64,000 bases of DNA from Lagopus muta. Taxonomy: Eukaryota > Chordata > Aves > Galliformes > Phasianidae. The stretch lies in the NCBI RefSeq assembly GCF_023343835.1, contig NC_064437.1:14101001-14165000 (forward strand), given 5' to 3'. Of the stretch, positions 1 through 14,573 are shown in pieces (position 1 is the stretch's first letter; every line of letters begins with the position of its first letter). The translations under genes were made by a program, and so were the position numbers. The notes below the pieces were generated by a model. It did not search any database. It worked only from the letters and a program-made list of their open reading frames with translations, and was not told the DNA's origin.

Positions 1-3000
1 TTCATGGAACTGCTTTTAAATCCTGTGTGTGGATTCATGGGACGTGGTAAATGGCTGCTCTGGAGACACCTATGAAGATGATGACAGGAAAAAGCTTCAA
101 ACCAAACTGTACTCATGTTTCTGTTATCCTGGCATACCTGTTCTATGACTGACACTTCTTCTTTCAATGTGCATTTTCATATTAAGGAGTGCGCTGTTTG
201 TGTTGTCTGAGTTTATTCACTGGTTTTGATTTCTAGTTTCCAGTGCTGTACAGACACCAGACTAAAACAAGCCAACTGTAGCAGCAGTAGTTTCAGTGTT
301 TATTGTCTAAAAATTGTAAATATGCAGCAGTTCTTCAGGTGTTCTACAAACTTGACTAAACTAATAGCACTCCTGGGAAAGACACAAAGAATTCTTTCTA
401 ATAGACTGTTTCATGAGATGTAAATCAGACTATCGCCAGGTGTGAGACTTCATGTAGTGGTATATTTAAGCTGGCTTTAAAATGTGCGAGTTCTCATAGT
501 TTCATCCTGCATTAAGCTTCTGATGTACGTGCCTTTATTGCTGCAGAAATTTAATTGTGTTAATGTAGCTCCTTACTCCTAATGAAAAACTTGCGAATGA
601 ACTGGACTGACACTTTCTCAGCATATTGTGTTTGCATCTTAATGAACATATTCTGCTTGGTCATGATCAAAATACGAATGCATTTCCATAATGTTAATCA
701 AGCACTTGTTCTTAGCATTTGGAAAAGGGCAGGACTTAAATTTAATTTTAGTACATGCACATATCTAACACAAATTTAACAGCTAGTTTAAACTACAAGT
801 TGCTGTCATAGTGAAAACTGATATTAACTATCCCTTCTAAAAGCTCTATGTTAAATGTTCTTTCAGAATGTTTTATAGATTGATATTTTATAACTCATTC
901 CTATTGCTTCCTCTCCAGGCATAAATCTTAGCTGAACTTTCCCTAATCTTTCTCAACCTGTTTAATTTAGATGATCACTTTCTATTTTTAGCTGTTCATG
1001 GAGTGATAATTCTTTCTTGCTAGTTTGGTGCCACTTCATCTTTGCAACCGGAGTGCTTAAAAACAAGTGCTTAAAAACATCCTGTAAAGACTTTTTCTTA
1101 GAGCTTAAAGGAAGCAGTCTTGTTTGCAGTAATTCTGCCTGTAGTGGTTCTGGACCTGCTCTGAAGTTTTGGTGTGGTTCCAAAGTGATTGGAATCAGGT
1201 ATCATTTCATTTAGGTGTCCAACTTTTCCCCATTTCTTAATTGTGATAAAAATCATAAGCAGACAGTTTGAAGAAGCTCTGTCCCTGGTCGTTCTCACAG
1301 GTAGAACCCCCTGTTTTCCATCAGCTTCTCACCGAGATAAACCATCTGCTATCAGTGTAGGAGCATGGAGCCTTAGACTGTACCATTTACTCAGTGGTAA
1401 GCTCACACAAGTTATTTTCATTTGGAAAGCTAGCATATCTGTGAGTATAAGTGTAGGCTAATGGCAGGACAGAAGAGGAACTAATACTGGATAGTAGCAA
1501 AGCAAAGACAATTTACTTTCTCTTGTTGATGTTTATCCATATATGGCAATTTTTGCTATGTGGTGGGTTTTTTTTTTAGAGCTTGTGGATTTACTGAGAA
1601 AGTTTCAAATTTTGCCTTGATTCTCCTTATGCAGAACAAATAATGATCTGGCTTTCATCATCCCAAACTATTTTAGTCTGCTGTTTGTCAAAGCTGCCTG
1701 CCTCTAAGGGTGTTTCATTCTAGTGTTGCTACCCAGACAAACCAAAAATCATAAGAGGGTCAAAGGAAGAATAATTTTTTTTTTGCTGTATTTTGACGTG
1801 GCTGTTGGAAAAATGCATCTGTCCTTAGTGTCCCTTGGTGCTGTGCCGTGTCTGTGTCGTGTGTGCCTTCTGAGATGTGGAGCAGGGCCTGTTCTCTTCC
1901 CTGGTGTGGAGTGAGACTTCTCAGTCTCTGCCACATCCAAGCAGCTCCCAAGGAGCTGGCAAATACTGCGCTTGACAGATGGCATTTTAGGAAAGCCAAA
2001 CAAAAGCTCGTAACTTCTGCTTTTCCCTTTGCTAGGAGCAGATACTGTGGTAGTAAACCATGAGTTTAATGACCAGGCTTGTAAAGACAGTTACTGGGTT
2101 TGATTTTACAGAGTGTGACTGCTTTATGGTGTGTGTATAGCAACTGAAGTTGTGTAGTGAGAATATGAGAGTGTGTAACGCAGAGAGCTTGGTTTGAGGT
2201 GGAACTGTTTCGGTATTCCAGGTTCCTTACAAAACTATTCAGCAGATCTCTGTGGTGAACCTTCCAAGGCTCTGAATAAGTAGTCTATAGATTGATTCAC
2301 TGCTGGGAAGAGCACTGCAAGCAAGCATGCAATGGCCTTTTCCAGACAGATACTGAGAAGAGGCATTCCGTGAAGGACGGCAGCAGAGCAACTGAGCAGC
2401 CGCTTTGAAATCAGAGTGCAGTGTCTTCTAACTTTTCTTTCAGATATCCATGAGCACTGTTTAGTTATTTTACTGGCAAATCTGTTCCTACGCAGAGGAA
2501 GTTCTGATTTTGGTTCCCTGCACTTGAAGTATGAAGAAATTGAACACTTAGCATAAGTTTCATTTGCATAAGTGTGCTATATCAGTGCTGCAGAATTACT
2601 TATTACCAGTTGGAGCAGCTGGATATTACATGCCTGGAACTTGAAAAATTACTTTAATTTGACATTTTTGTATTTTTTTTATTTGTCAGGGGGTTTGTTT
2701 CATTTTATGGAATAGTTGAATAGAAAAACTATGATTGAAGTACTGATCTCAAACATCTAGCCTGTATGTTAGCTATCAGCACACTTCCTACATCAGTGTT
2801 TTATTCTGTGTTATAATAATGCAAGAATTCTGCATTCTGTTTAATTTTTAAGCAAAGTATAGGGATGAAAATGCACAAAGCGGGAAACAAATACAAGTTA
2901 AACAAACAAAGAAACATTCCCTATGTCAGTATAGTGATTATCCAGATCTTGACGTACACAAGACAATTTAAGAATAAGCATTTCTGATTGATTTTTGTTT

Positions 3001-5926
3001 GTCTGCTGTTCACAGCTTCTTCAAAGTGAAGGTGAAATCCTTCTAGGAAGCATTCATATACTATCAAAAAGACAAAGCCAAACAAACTCCCTAACAAAGC
3101 GTTTAAAAATTAAAGTTGAGGTAGCAAGTGTTGGCAAGAGGGTAGAATCTGCCAAATGCTGAAGTAGAAGGAAACTGTTCTATTAACTGCAAAAATGTGT
3201 GGTTTTTGTTTATTTTCTGTAGGTGTGTTTGTCCTAGGGGAAATATCTTGCAACTGCCATTATCTTGAGCTGTGGCAAACTTCAGCAAAGATGGATAAAG
3301 AATTATTTTAGATAAGAATGTTTCCATCCATAAGAGGTAACTTCTTTATTCTTGTTGTTTTGTTTTCAAGTGTAAATGGAAACTAGGCAACAGCAACTTG
3401 AATGCAAGCTCCTTAGTATTTGAGAGTGATTAAGGCAGAGCAGGAGCTTCAGTGCACTGAAAGAGATGCAGCAGTTAGGGGAGTACTGGGAGATTCGCTG
3501 CTGGAAGCTGAAGTTGCAGCGGGTTGCTTACCAGGGAGAGCTGGTGAAGGGTGGCAAGGTGTGTTGGAACAAACATCAGTAGCTGAAAAAATGTGAATGT
3601 GGACTGCATGATGAAGTATTTGGCCTAATGGTGTACCTACTGCTAAGCAGGTTTTGATATTGGTGTCAGAATATCAGGATGGGTGTCAGGATTTTTTGTT
3701 GGTTTTAGAGGGACTGAGCTAAGTTGCAAAAAAAGTATCTTGGTGTTTCTTTCTGAGTAAATTCACCCTTCACATGCACCAGTTTGTGACTGCTGTTTGC
3801 TCTGTTAATTTTAATAGTTGAATGTGGTGGTAGAGCAAGTTTGGTGGCTTGCAGGCTTCCAGATTTCTATATGGTAGTAATTGCTCTGTCTTCCTGCTGG
3901 CAGAATTCTGAGGAGATAGGAGTTGGATGGCATATTCTTCCTCTTTAGTTTGGGGGTCACAAAACATGCCTACTTTAATCTGCCAGCATGAATGCCAGGT
4001 GTACTGAGAGATGTTCGGGTTCCTCACTTGGATGAATTGCAAATGCTGGAGCTGCCTCCGAGCAGAGCAGTGACTCTCTATTGCTGCTTTTTTAAGTTCT
4101 GAATTAATAGGTGATCCAAGGTCTTCGTTTGTGTAGAAATAGATGGATTCTGCAGAGCAGACTTACATGATGGGGGAGAGATTTTAAGGGGAGCTAAAGT
4201 GATGTCCCCAGTGTTTTCAGACTGCTCATGAGCTTTTGTGTGTCATGTTGTATTAGCTTTGAGTTGGAAGATATGAATACAAAATCCATTAAGACAAGAT
4301 CTACTGTTATCTTGGCTGCCTTACATGTAAAAAGATGGATGAAGACAATCATTCATCTGTATAGAGAAAGCCAAATGCCCATTCCCCCTCAAATTCCTGA
4401 GGCTTAATAAACAAGCATTTGTGCTTGTTCTTTGAAACAGCCACAGTTAAGAGGCTGAGGTGGTTGATTGCGTAAGACTGATGGTTTAAAGATGAGATTT
4501 TAGGGGCTCTGACTGTATACTCTATTCATTCAAGTCTATTAAAAGCTGTCTAAAAGCTTCTGAAACTGCTGCTTTTTTAATGGAGCTAGCTTTATTTTGT
4601 TACTCTGGTGCACCTGGTAAGACCTCTGGGCATCTGATCGCCTTTCATGATATTAGCATCATTGCTGGTTATTGATGTATATGTTTCTCCTCTCTGAGAT
4701 GATTTTCACCTTTTCTTTTATCAGAGGTTTGCTGGCTGCTTTTTTTTTTTCCTCTTTATCTTCACTTGCTGGAACTGTGGTTGTCTTCCTAATAGTGGTT
4801 CTTGATAAAGCCTACAACTTGTTCTCTCTGGTTTAGGGTAGAAGGAGAGTTGTTATTCAGCTGTATAATGTAAAATAAGAGGAGAGCATTGTTAATTGTA
4901 AATGACCAGCCTTATTAACTGGGTTCAGACATGCAGGGGAGAATTCTGATGCCCTTTCCAAGGATAAGCTTGATGTATCTGTGAGATGCCAGTTTACTTT
5001 CTTCATAGGTTCTGTTCTGGGCTTCCATCAGAATAACTTAAGACTTCTTGTACTCTCATGCTATGGTATGTGTCTGTGAGCACAAATTGAAAAAAAAAAA
5101 AGAAGAAACTGGCATTTAGAGGAGTGTGGGGTAATACAGCATAATTTAATTCTTAGCCAGCGTGTACACTATTTTTCATCTCCAATTCTTTTCCTTCATC
5201 CCCATGGTCACACAATATTTAATGTGCTAGGCTTCCTGTATTCACCACATTGATTGGGGAAATTAAGAGTGATGTCTTAAATGGGCTTGAAGCACACTAA
5301 CTGTTGGCTTTGAGTGATTAATAGTAAGGTGCTGTGCTTCTTAAATCCTTTTGAAGGTCATCAGTGATCTTGAAGGTTGGTTTCTGTCTTTTGAAATCAC
5401 TGAAACAGGAATCTGTACGTTTCTTCTTTCTCCATGGATGTATTGCATCTGTGCACAAAGAAAAGTGAAATGAAAGAAGGTGAATATATGGAAAAATAAC
5501 AGGAAAAGTTTTTGTTGGTGACTCTTTGAAGAAAATAGCAATTTCAGCCTAAGTACAGAACAAAATATTTATGCTACTATTGACTTATGTGCTAAGTACT
5601 TAACATATTCTGAAGTCATGGTGCAATTATATTTTGTAGATTTGCTGGTTTTCAGGTAGCTTTCTATATCTGTTTAGTTGTTTTTTAGTTGTTTGGTATA
5701 AATTAGCCATCAGAGTTGTATTTCACAAGAAATTGAGCACAATCAATTCAGTCAGGTTTGTGAAGGATGAGGCACTCCTTGAAAGACTTAAATCTGCCTC
5801 TTACCTCCCTTACCCCACATTGCTCTTGGATGGCGTGTTTATCAGCTGTTCTTGTGAAACCTGAGCTTTTACTGTAGCTTTTCTGTAATGATCTCTCCAT
5901 TGTGTTTTAGCAGCATTAATATTTAC

Positions 5927-5942
5927 TTTTTTTTTTTTTTTT
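5927..5942 (+). repeat. T16 tract
   Basis: A run of sixteen T in intron 1. Confidence 0.9.
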
Positions 5943-7507
5943 AAAGCCCTGGCAACAGAAGAAAAAGGTTCTTATTAAGTGGATTTTAAGACAAGACTAT
6001 TTCAGAACTGTTGTATTGACTGCAGCAGCTGATAATGCTTGGCCCTTAAATTATGGGAGCAGTTTATCTTCACACTAGGTAACTTGAGTAACTTTCATAT
6101 CTGAATGATATAAGCAATGGGTTTCCTACTCAAGCCAGGGTCATTTATTACAGCTGATAATTAAGAAGCTTAATACATTTCAGACCCTTGATCCTATATT
6201 CAGCTTTTGTGAAAATCTGTGAAGCTTTATAGAGCATCATTGATTTCCACTGGTATGCAGACAAAAATAAGAATTCAAAGGTGCAAAGCCTTCATTTTTT
6301 GCTATAACTGAATGCATTTTAGGATGTGTTCTTTGTTAGGTTGTTCATTAGTTGTGATCGTGTGTATCATATATTGTGTTCTTAAGGTTAAAAAATGATA
6401 AAAAATAAAAGAAAAGTTGCTGTGTCATAGGATTACATGGATTCTTCTGAAATTTGTAAGCAATTTGATGTTGGCTGATGAAAAATGTTGAGTGTGTAGC
6501 TCCATCCCAACCCCAACTCTCCCCCCTCCCTCCCTTTTTTATATAAGTTTCTGACAGGAAATCTGTAGCTAAATATTATTTTATGAGTTCCATCTGTTCA
6601 ATGTATAATAGTGTTTTATAATGCAGTCCAGATTGCTGCCCAATAGAAATGTCCTATAGCACGAGATAGACTTTCAAGTGATTGTTGTACATACTAATTA
6701 TCTTTTAATGAGCGATTCATTTAAATTTTAAGTTAACTAGCTCATTTTAAGTAGCACTTTCTTGATGGAAAAGTTGCCGCTAATTAACTAAAACAGTGCC
6801 TCATGTTTCTAGTTCCAATATGTTGTTATTTTTGTGTTTTGTGTTTTATTTCTTTAAAATGATTTAAATAGCTGCATTATCATACTGGAGAGCAAGAAGA
6901 TGCAACTTGAGATTCTGATTGCAGTAGAAGTAGCAAATTGTTGCTAAAATGTTTATGTAGTTTGCTTCTGTGATGTCTGCAATGTAACCCAGCTAGTGAG
7001 AATTAAGAGCTTTTAGGGTAGCCAGTATCATTTTCATTTTGACAACTCAGGTGATTTCTTCAAGTACTGAGAGTAATTGATGAAAACATTAAAGCATTAG
7101 CTCTTCAAAGACATATGTCAGCATATATATTTTAATGAAACTTTCCATCCTTCACAGCTGAGAAGGTAATGGCAGCTAGGCATATTCTTATGATGTGAAA
7201 ATGAGGAAGAAAAAAATTCCCTAAGAACGTGCCTATACTTTTCATTATGTCAGTCATAATTTTTATGCACTTGACTGTAAATCTTAGAAGACTTGGAATA
7301 GGCTATGCTTTGAAAAATGCAATGGATTTTTTTCTAAATATCTTTACTGCCTGTGAGTTTACATCTTCCAGTGATAATCTGAATAATTAGCATTAAAATT
7401 ATAATGCTTATCTGCTCAGGACTAACTTAAAACGACTGTCTTGAATGTTACATGAGCCAGGCTCACTTCTTGACTGGACTGCAGGTACTTCTGAGAGGGA
7501 TAACTTT

Positions 7508-7521
7508 GCTCCCTCTAGTGG
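7508..7521 (-). promoter_or_regulatory. CTCF-like site in intron 1
   Basis: On the minus strand CCACTAGAGGGAGC matches CCASYAGRKGGCRS at 13 of 14 positions; the one mismatch is A for C in the core. About one such match is expected by chance in the window. Confidence 0.35.
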
Positions 7522-10500
7522 GGATTAGCTTTATAACGTCCTAAATAATTATTTTCTAGAGCTTTCACTTTATAAAAAGAAACTCATTACATGTCCATGC
7601 TGGATTTCCTTTCACCAAAATAGTTTGTTGCAGACATTTTAATGTCATGAATATGAGTTTTTGTTGGGTTTTGCAGCTCAGTTGTTAACAAACCAGCTAA
7701 AAAATAGATAATTTCCTCTGGTTCATTTCCCGTGGCTGCATGTTTTGCACAGAGTGAACCTTTGCAGCAAATGAGGTAGTAATCCATCTTAAGTTCCAAA
7801 GTTGAAACTATTCATATATGTGGTCATGAGGGAGCACTGCTCTATCATTTTGTAAAATTAAAGCCATTGGTCTCAACTGCTTTTTTTGACGATTATGTTG
7901 GATGAGTTGGTATCTGGGCTGAAAGCAGTGATTGTGCTCAAATGCTGATATCCACAACAGATGTGCAGAGACAGCTAGTCTGACTCCCACAGCTCTGCTA
8001 GGGCTAGACAGCCCCATTAAGCTGCTGTCAGCTCCACCATTGCCAGTCGCAGCACAGCTTCTTGCGACATCACTCCTCTGATGTCAGGAGATAGTCTGTT
8101 GTGTTCTGGTGTGCAGTCATGTTGTCCTCTGTGGAGAGAAGCAGTGTGAAACTCCTTTGCGTCAAAGTTGATGGGGGGGAGAAACAACAAAAACCAACCC
8201 CAAGTCCCAAAATGCTGATGACAAAAGCTCCACAGCACTTAAAACATCTTTTGTACCGCTAAGCTGCTGCAAAAAGCAAAAGTGTAGCAGAGCTGTGTAA
8301 ACTCTGCTTTTTGTTCAAGAAAAATCTGCAGTTAGGAAATGTGTTATAGTTTGAAGTAAGCTTCATTGTACAGATTTGTCAGTGTAGTTTTCAGAAGTTA
8401 ATACGTTGCAGAAATTGCACTATGGCAAAGATAGGTTACAAACAACTCGTGGGGCATTGAAAATATGTAGAGGTGTTTGTTGTCATTTTTAAGTGGCATG
8501 TACAATATCAAGTGACATTTCTGCTGCCTGTTGAATCTGCAGGCTTGTAATGCTGACTGCAAGAGTGAGCCTTTTCTATAATCTCTGGAACAAAATGAGG
8601 GAAAATGCCACTAAGTACAAAACAGTGAATCCTTCCTGGTTCTGCCACGTGTTCTTGTGAATCAGACATATTGTTTATTTTTGTGTTTCTCCATCTTTTA
8701 ATAATTGAGTCCTGCATGCAGTTTTTCTTACTTTGCAAACATTAAGTGCTTTGAGAATCTCAAATGCAATTAAATTAAAGTATTAATTTGCCCAGGTCTT
8801 TTATTTGTTTGGTGTTCAGATTTCAAAGGCATACTATGATCAGAAATCCTTTCAGAAGGTTCTTCCCCTCCCATTCAAAATATTTTATTGTTTTTTTTTC
8901 CCATTCATCTAACATTAAAACCAGAAGTGGCTGGTATTTATCATTTAATGCAGGCAGAATATGAAGTACTTACAAAGAGCTAATGTAAGAAACCATGTAC
9001 TTTCAGACAAGTAATTAATGGAATTTTCGTGTTCTCTGGAAGGCTACTCGGGTCTGTAATAGGAATTACTAAATATTTTTGATACAGCTGAGTCTTGCAG
9101 TATTTCTTCTAGATGGTGCCCATATGGAAGACAAGACGGTGGAGTGTCCTTGGTTAGTTCATGGTAGCTATTGTGTTATTCATTGAGACCTTTGCCTACA
9201 TTTGGGAGCACAGAGGATTAGGCCATGAGAAAGAACAATGTCTTATAAATTTTACATAGATTTGCTGAAAAAATACATACTGTACTGAAGTACAACTTGT
9301 CTTCTCACTTGAGATTTTCCTTATCATCCTAACTAACCATAAGCTAGAAGTGTACAAAGATGTGAAGTCCTGATCTATAACAACTTAGATACAGGATTTT
9401 ACTTTGATGAAAAGTGACCCATTTTCACACTGATATGGTTATGTCTGAAGCAGTGACAATTTTTCCCCTAAGACAATTTTAATCCTGCAAGTTGCTGTCA
9501 GCCTGTGACATCTCTTTCCTGAGGAGAAGATAGCATGGTATGAACTGCGTGTCAAAGGAGGTGTGAAAACATTTTGAAGAGGCTGCTCAGGACTTGGGAG
9601 AAGTTACTTTTATTGGGAGCTAGAAATAATAAGATTTAAATTATTTTATTATGAACGTGGGGAAGTTTTTACAGCTTATATGCAGCCCAAGTCCTTCTTC
9701 CTCTTGAAGGTCAAAATTGTATACTGCAAAAATACATGCTTGAATCAAAAGACCAAGTGACTGTACACTTATATTGCTACTGCATGTTTTTCAAGTGGCT
9801 TTTGTATATGTCTTTAAAAGGCATTTGTAGATTATAGAGTTCGGGAGAAGTGCATTGACGCCAGCCTACCAAGAAGGCAGCAAAAGTGTGAACCTTTCTA
9901 TATCTGAATGGGTTATTGTAAGTGGAACTAACTACTAAGAACTTGAGAAGAGGTGTATGGCTATTAGCAAGGGGCCATGAGTGCATGAGGAGGAGCTCCA
10001 GTATCTGGGAGGATGTTAGGAAGAAGACAAGGCAAAACTAAAAGGCTTAGGAAGACATGAACTACAGCCATTGAAGGAGACGAGTATGCAAATGCTGTTC
10101 TATATCAGCCACAGAGCAGTGCTGAGTTATTTGTTACCACACAGTATGAATTTGTCAGTTGCTTGATTGCCAATTTATGAAATCTGTGTTCTTTTTCCCT
10201 TACACTTGGTTCCCTTGTATTGTCTTTTTAGAAAGGATGACTTCATTGCTTCCTTTAGGAGAAGCCCAGGATCAGATAAGGATAACCTTAAAAACTTGAC
10301 ATGAGTTGTATTTGAGATGGACCTAGAACAGAGGAGATAAAGGACTGGGATCCATGTTCGCATCATTTATCCTGGAGCTTTCCTTAATCAAAGATGTTAC
10401 AAATAACCAAACAACATCTCTTGGCTTTCCCCCCCTCTTTTCTGCTCAGCCTTGTGGTACCTGGATTGTTACCAACACGGTAGGATGTCTTTAGAGCTCT

Positions 10501-12874
10501 GTTCCAGGATAGTTATCAAATTTCCTGGCGTAGTAGGAGAAATTTGCCCCTGCTTCTGTAAGATGTTACTGCACTTGCAGAAGAGGCAACTGAATGGATG
10601 GCATTGATAGTCAGTTCTGCAGGGTAAGGAAAGACTAGTACGGGAACTTGTTAATATGTGGGTAGTTCTCTCTCTAACCACTGCAACTGAGCTTGCTGAG
10701 AAACACCAGTAGGTTTGTTTTACTTTTTTTTTATTTTATTTCTTATGCAACAGTGTTGTCAGAGTGTCTGTGTCATGGCCAAGAAATCCTTTTCACACTT
10801 TGCTCTGCTCACCATGTCAGTGACGTGTTTCTGGAAGGTAACGTCATCTCCTTGGAAACAGAATTCACAGGTGTATTTTTTGCTTTTAAGTATCCCAAAT
10901 AACTAAGATATCTTACAAAACACAGTATCAGTTGGTACATCTTTCCAGTCGTTTATTATAGTCCCAACCCCCCATAAAGCGATGGCTTGGATTAATGTGT
11001 CTTTCTGACTTAACACTTCAAAGAAATGACTTCCATTTCATATAGTAAAAAGGAAAGCTTGCATGTGTTTTCAGGCATACTTTATTTAGATTGCCAAAAA
11101 ACATTTACAAATATAATGATCCTTATATGTTTACAGCCTGTTAACATAAAAATGAACTTTTCAACCTTACTATTCATGTACACAAAAACAGATATTTGAG
11201 ACTACTGAAGTTTGAGGATGATGACTTGATGTAGCAGCAAGGCGAATTTAAATTATGTATATGGAAATCATCTCTGTGGTCACTGGAGCCTTAAACCGAA
11301 AGAAGCTCAGGAAAGTTGGGGTTGATGTGTGGAGAAAAAAGACTAAGAGCTCATTTTTGATGGTTGCTCTATTCTGCATCTGTGGAGAGGGCTGGTTCTG
11401 TGGGGGCACAGGCCTGGCTGCTTTGGAGCATGGCCTGGAACGGTTTGAGTAGTGTGAAATCTTTGTTTTGAAACATAGTTTTAGCTCTGCTACTGCTGTC
11501 TGTGATAGCCATTTAATGTATTATTTTAAATCACCTTAAAATATTTTAAGTGGCTCAGAATTGACAGTTCAATACCTTTTTGCTATAAGCAACAGCAGAA
11601 GGATTACTCCCTTACAGAGCCCCACAAGTTTCAGCCATATTGGAAATGGGTTAATGCTAGATTTTTAGGCTATTGACCATTGTTGGAAGCGGATTACTTT
11701 GCTTTTATAAAATAAAATCTGACAATTTAAGGTCTTAATATCTGCAAAAGATAATCTGACCAGATACACGAGTTTCTGGTCATTAACGTTTGTTATTCTG
11801 CCAAGATCACTCAGCTGTTCGTATACTGTGTTCAGTTTGCTATGTTAACACTACACAAAATACCAACAAAATGATAGGTAAAGCTAAGTTAGCTTGATAA
11901 AATCAATGTTTCAATGACTTTGAAGTACTGGAATTAGGACCTTTGATGTTGAAAAATAGTTATGTCTTAATTGAAAAACTTAATCCACTGTAAATCGGGA
12001 TTAACACCTAGAGGCTTTCAGTGAGCAGCTGGCTCTCTTACTAGTGGATGGTTGTCTGTACAAAACCACTTTGCGGCACAGCTCACCATTCCTGGACTGC
12101 CTCTATTTTTACCAAGTACAGGCAGCTCTGGGATGGCACCAGATAAAGCTTGTTAGAGTAATTTTGATTTTGCTAACCAAAGTCTCCCCTATAGTTTTTA
12201 TGGCAGTGTTGCTGTGCGTGTATGTCTGAACTGAGTATGACTGCCGCTGTTTCTTAGCATGGAGAGGATGAACGTAGAAGGTTTGCATTAGCTGTCTGGT
12301 TGTCACAAGTGTTCTCTTGTGCATGATTGGGAAGTAATCCGGTAGGCTTCCATTATGAAAGGCTATCTGAATTTCCTAGATAGGTGTGGGACAGACCTGT
12401 TGTGAGGACTTGCAAGATTTCTTTGGTAGAAATCTCTCTGCTGGCTCCTATTGAGCCACTGCTCCTTTCAATCCTCTGAAAGTAAGCAGGGAAAGACTAT
12501 TTTTAAGACAGGTGATGATTTTATTTAGAAAGGAACCAGGTCACTGCTGCCCGGATTTGTTTTTCTAGTTCTGCCCAAGTTTGGTTTGGTCCTTCCACCG
12601 AGATGTAGGAGATAGTAAGAAGAGTTTTCCAGAGGTAGCTTGAGAACTAATTAATTCAATGTTCATTGCAGCTCCAGCATTTAATTCAAAGAGTACATTT
12701 CTACTTTCACTTATTTAAAATGGCTATGATTGAAGTTCCTGCAATGTAATTTTTTGAGGGGTTGGTATTGTCAGAGCTTGCTTTTATTCGTGCTTATTTT
12801 TTCATCTCCGTGTGAGATGAAGTCTTTAAACTGAGAGCCTAAGATTAGAATAAAGCTGAGGCTGTTTCTGTCAG

Positions 12875-12876
<2 letters not shown>

Positions 12877-12906
<30 letters not shown>
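12877..12906 (+). repeat. T30 mononucleotide tract
   Basis: Thirty consecutive T, the longest homopolymer in the window. No retrotransposon body is recognised next to it on the minus strand. Confidence 0.95.
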
Positions 12907-12910
<4 letters not shown>

Positions 12911-13976
12911 ATATAGATACTGGTATTTAAGCAATATAGGCAAGGAAAATCTCCCAACTAACAACTTGCAGATTTTTGGGAAAAATAAGACATACTTCTG
13001 ATTTGTGTGTAAAGCAACCAGACTACAGAATTAAATTGATTTTCTTAAAATGAAGCTAGGGGAAAAAAACAACAACACAAGATGAATGGTTTTCACAAAG
13101 AAAATGGTATAATCATGATCTTGTCTAGTCGGTATTTATAACATATAATTAAAATTAATTCTGTTATGAATTAGCAGCAATGGGTCACATTCAGCATGCA
13201 GATTCATTTCTTTTTTTTTCAAAGGACTTGCTCAAAATCCTATGCATACGTTAAGGTCAGCAATCATGTTTCATGTCCAGTATTAATTAAGCAAATATAT
13301 CACATATACTAAATAGAAATATACGAAGTTTATTTTTGGTCCTCTAATTTACTAATATTCCTAACAAAATCTTTGTCAACAATTCTGATTAGAAAGCAAC
13401 GCTATTTGTTATTTCCTTTTTTGGCTATTAGTCCAACTGACAATATTTTGTTTTCCAGATCAGGTTAGCTTAGCCAAGAAGTGCAAAGATAAACAGGGAT
13501 GTAAATGTAATGCTGGAAATAACTGTACTTTTCCAATTCGGTTTGAGTATGATGGTGACTTACTGAGTAGAGCACTATCCATACATAGGTGACCTAGGTG
13601 GCTTTAACAGACAATGTAATGTAGACTAGACCCTTTTGAAGAATATAAATAATTTTATCTCTGGGGAAGATTTTATAAAGTAAGTAGTCTCTAGACCTTC
13701 TTGCTAAATGGAATCAGATAATCTATATTGATCTGGCTTTCTTTATGTTTGAACTGTATTTTGCTTGAAGGAGTGAAGTTCACATGTCTGTAGTGAAACG
13801 CTTATGAGAACCATATCCTTATATATAAAGAGGTTCCATTAACTTTTCTTGCAAACACTGAAGACTTGTGTTACAATAAGATGCTAGGTGAGAGCTGGCC
13901 CCAATCCTATATATCAAGGAAGTGCGTGGTCAGAATGTAATCTGGAAGTACTCAGTGTATTAACTGCAAGGATATT

Positions 13977-13996
13977 AAAAAAAAAAAAAAAAAAAA
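13977..13996 (+). repeat. A20 mononucleotide tract
   Basis: Twenty consecutive A in intron 1. Upstream sequence does not resemble a known retrocopy. Confidence 0.95.
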
Positions 13997-14294
13997 GCAG
14001 AAATGAAATGAGAAATACGGGGTAGGACTGTATTGAATATACTGGATAGTGATTTTACTATTGGGTATTTTTGTTGTTGTTTAATATCGAACACTTAATG
14101 TCACACTCATCTATATTCTTCTACCGATGTGTTCAAAATAAAGCTGGCAAAAAAACTATCTTGAAATTAAATGAAGAGTATTAAATGCTAACGAAGCCAT
14201 AGCAGGTCTTTCAGCATCACTGCTTCTAATTTTCTCGCAGCTGCTGCATTAGATGTTATTTAATGATCTCAGTTCCTAACTGGAGTTACCTCCT

Positions 14295-14573
14295 TGCTAC
14301 TTCATTTTGGCTGGTTGGTCGGTGTGGTTTTATCTGTTGTTGGGTGGTGATGGTTGTTGTTTGTTATTGTTTTGTTAATTTCTTGGTTGGTTTTTTGTTT
14401 TTTTTTTTCTTTTTCTTTCCAAGCTCTATGAAGCGCCATGTGCATTTTTTGGAGTCTGAAAAACAGTTATTTTCTGTCTGGACTGTTATTCTTTCTTCTG
14501 ATCTAAATACTCATTAACTGCTATTAAATAGTTGTTTTTTTGTGGTTTTAGGTTTTTTTTTTCTTTTTTTTTG
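14295..14573 (+). repeat. GTT/T-rich low-complexity zone
   Basis: Irregular TTGG, GTT and T-run sequence, densest at 14333-14420 and 14535-14573, with almost no A. The open frame at 14263-14517 is a by-product of this bias. Confidence 0.8.
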
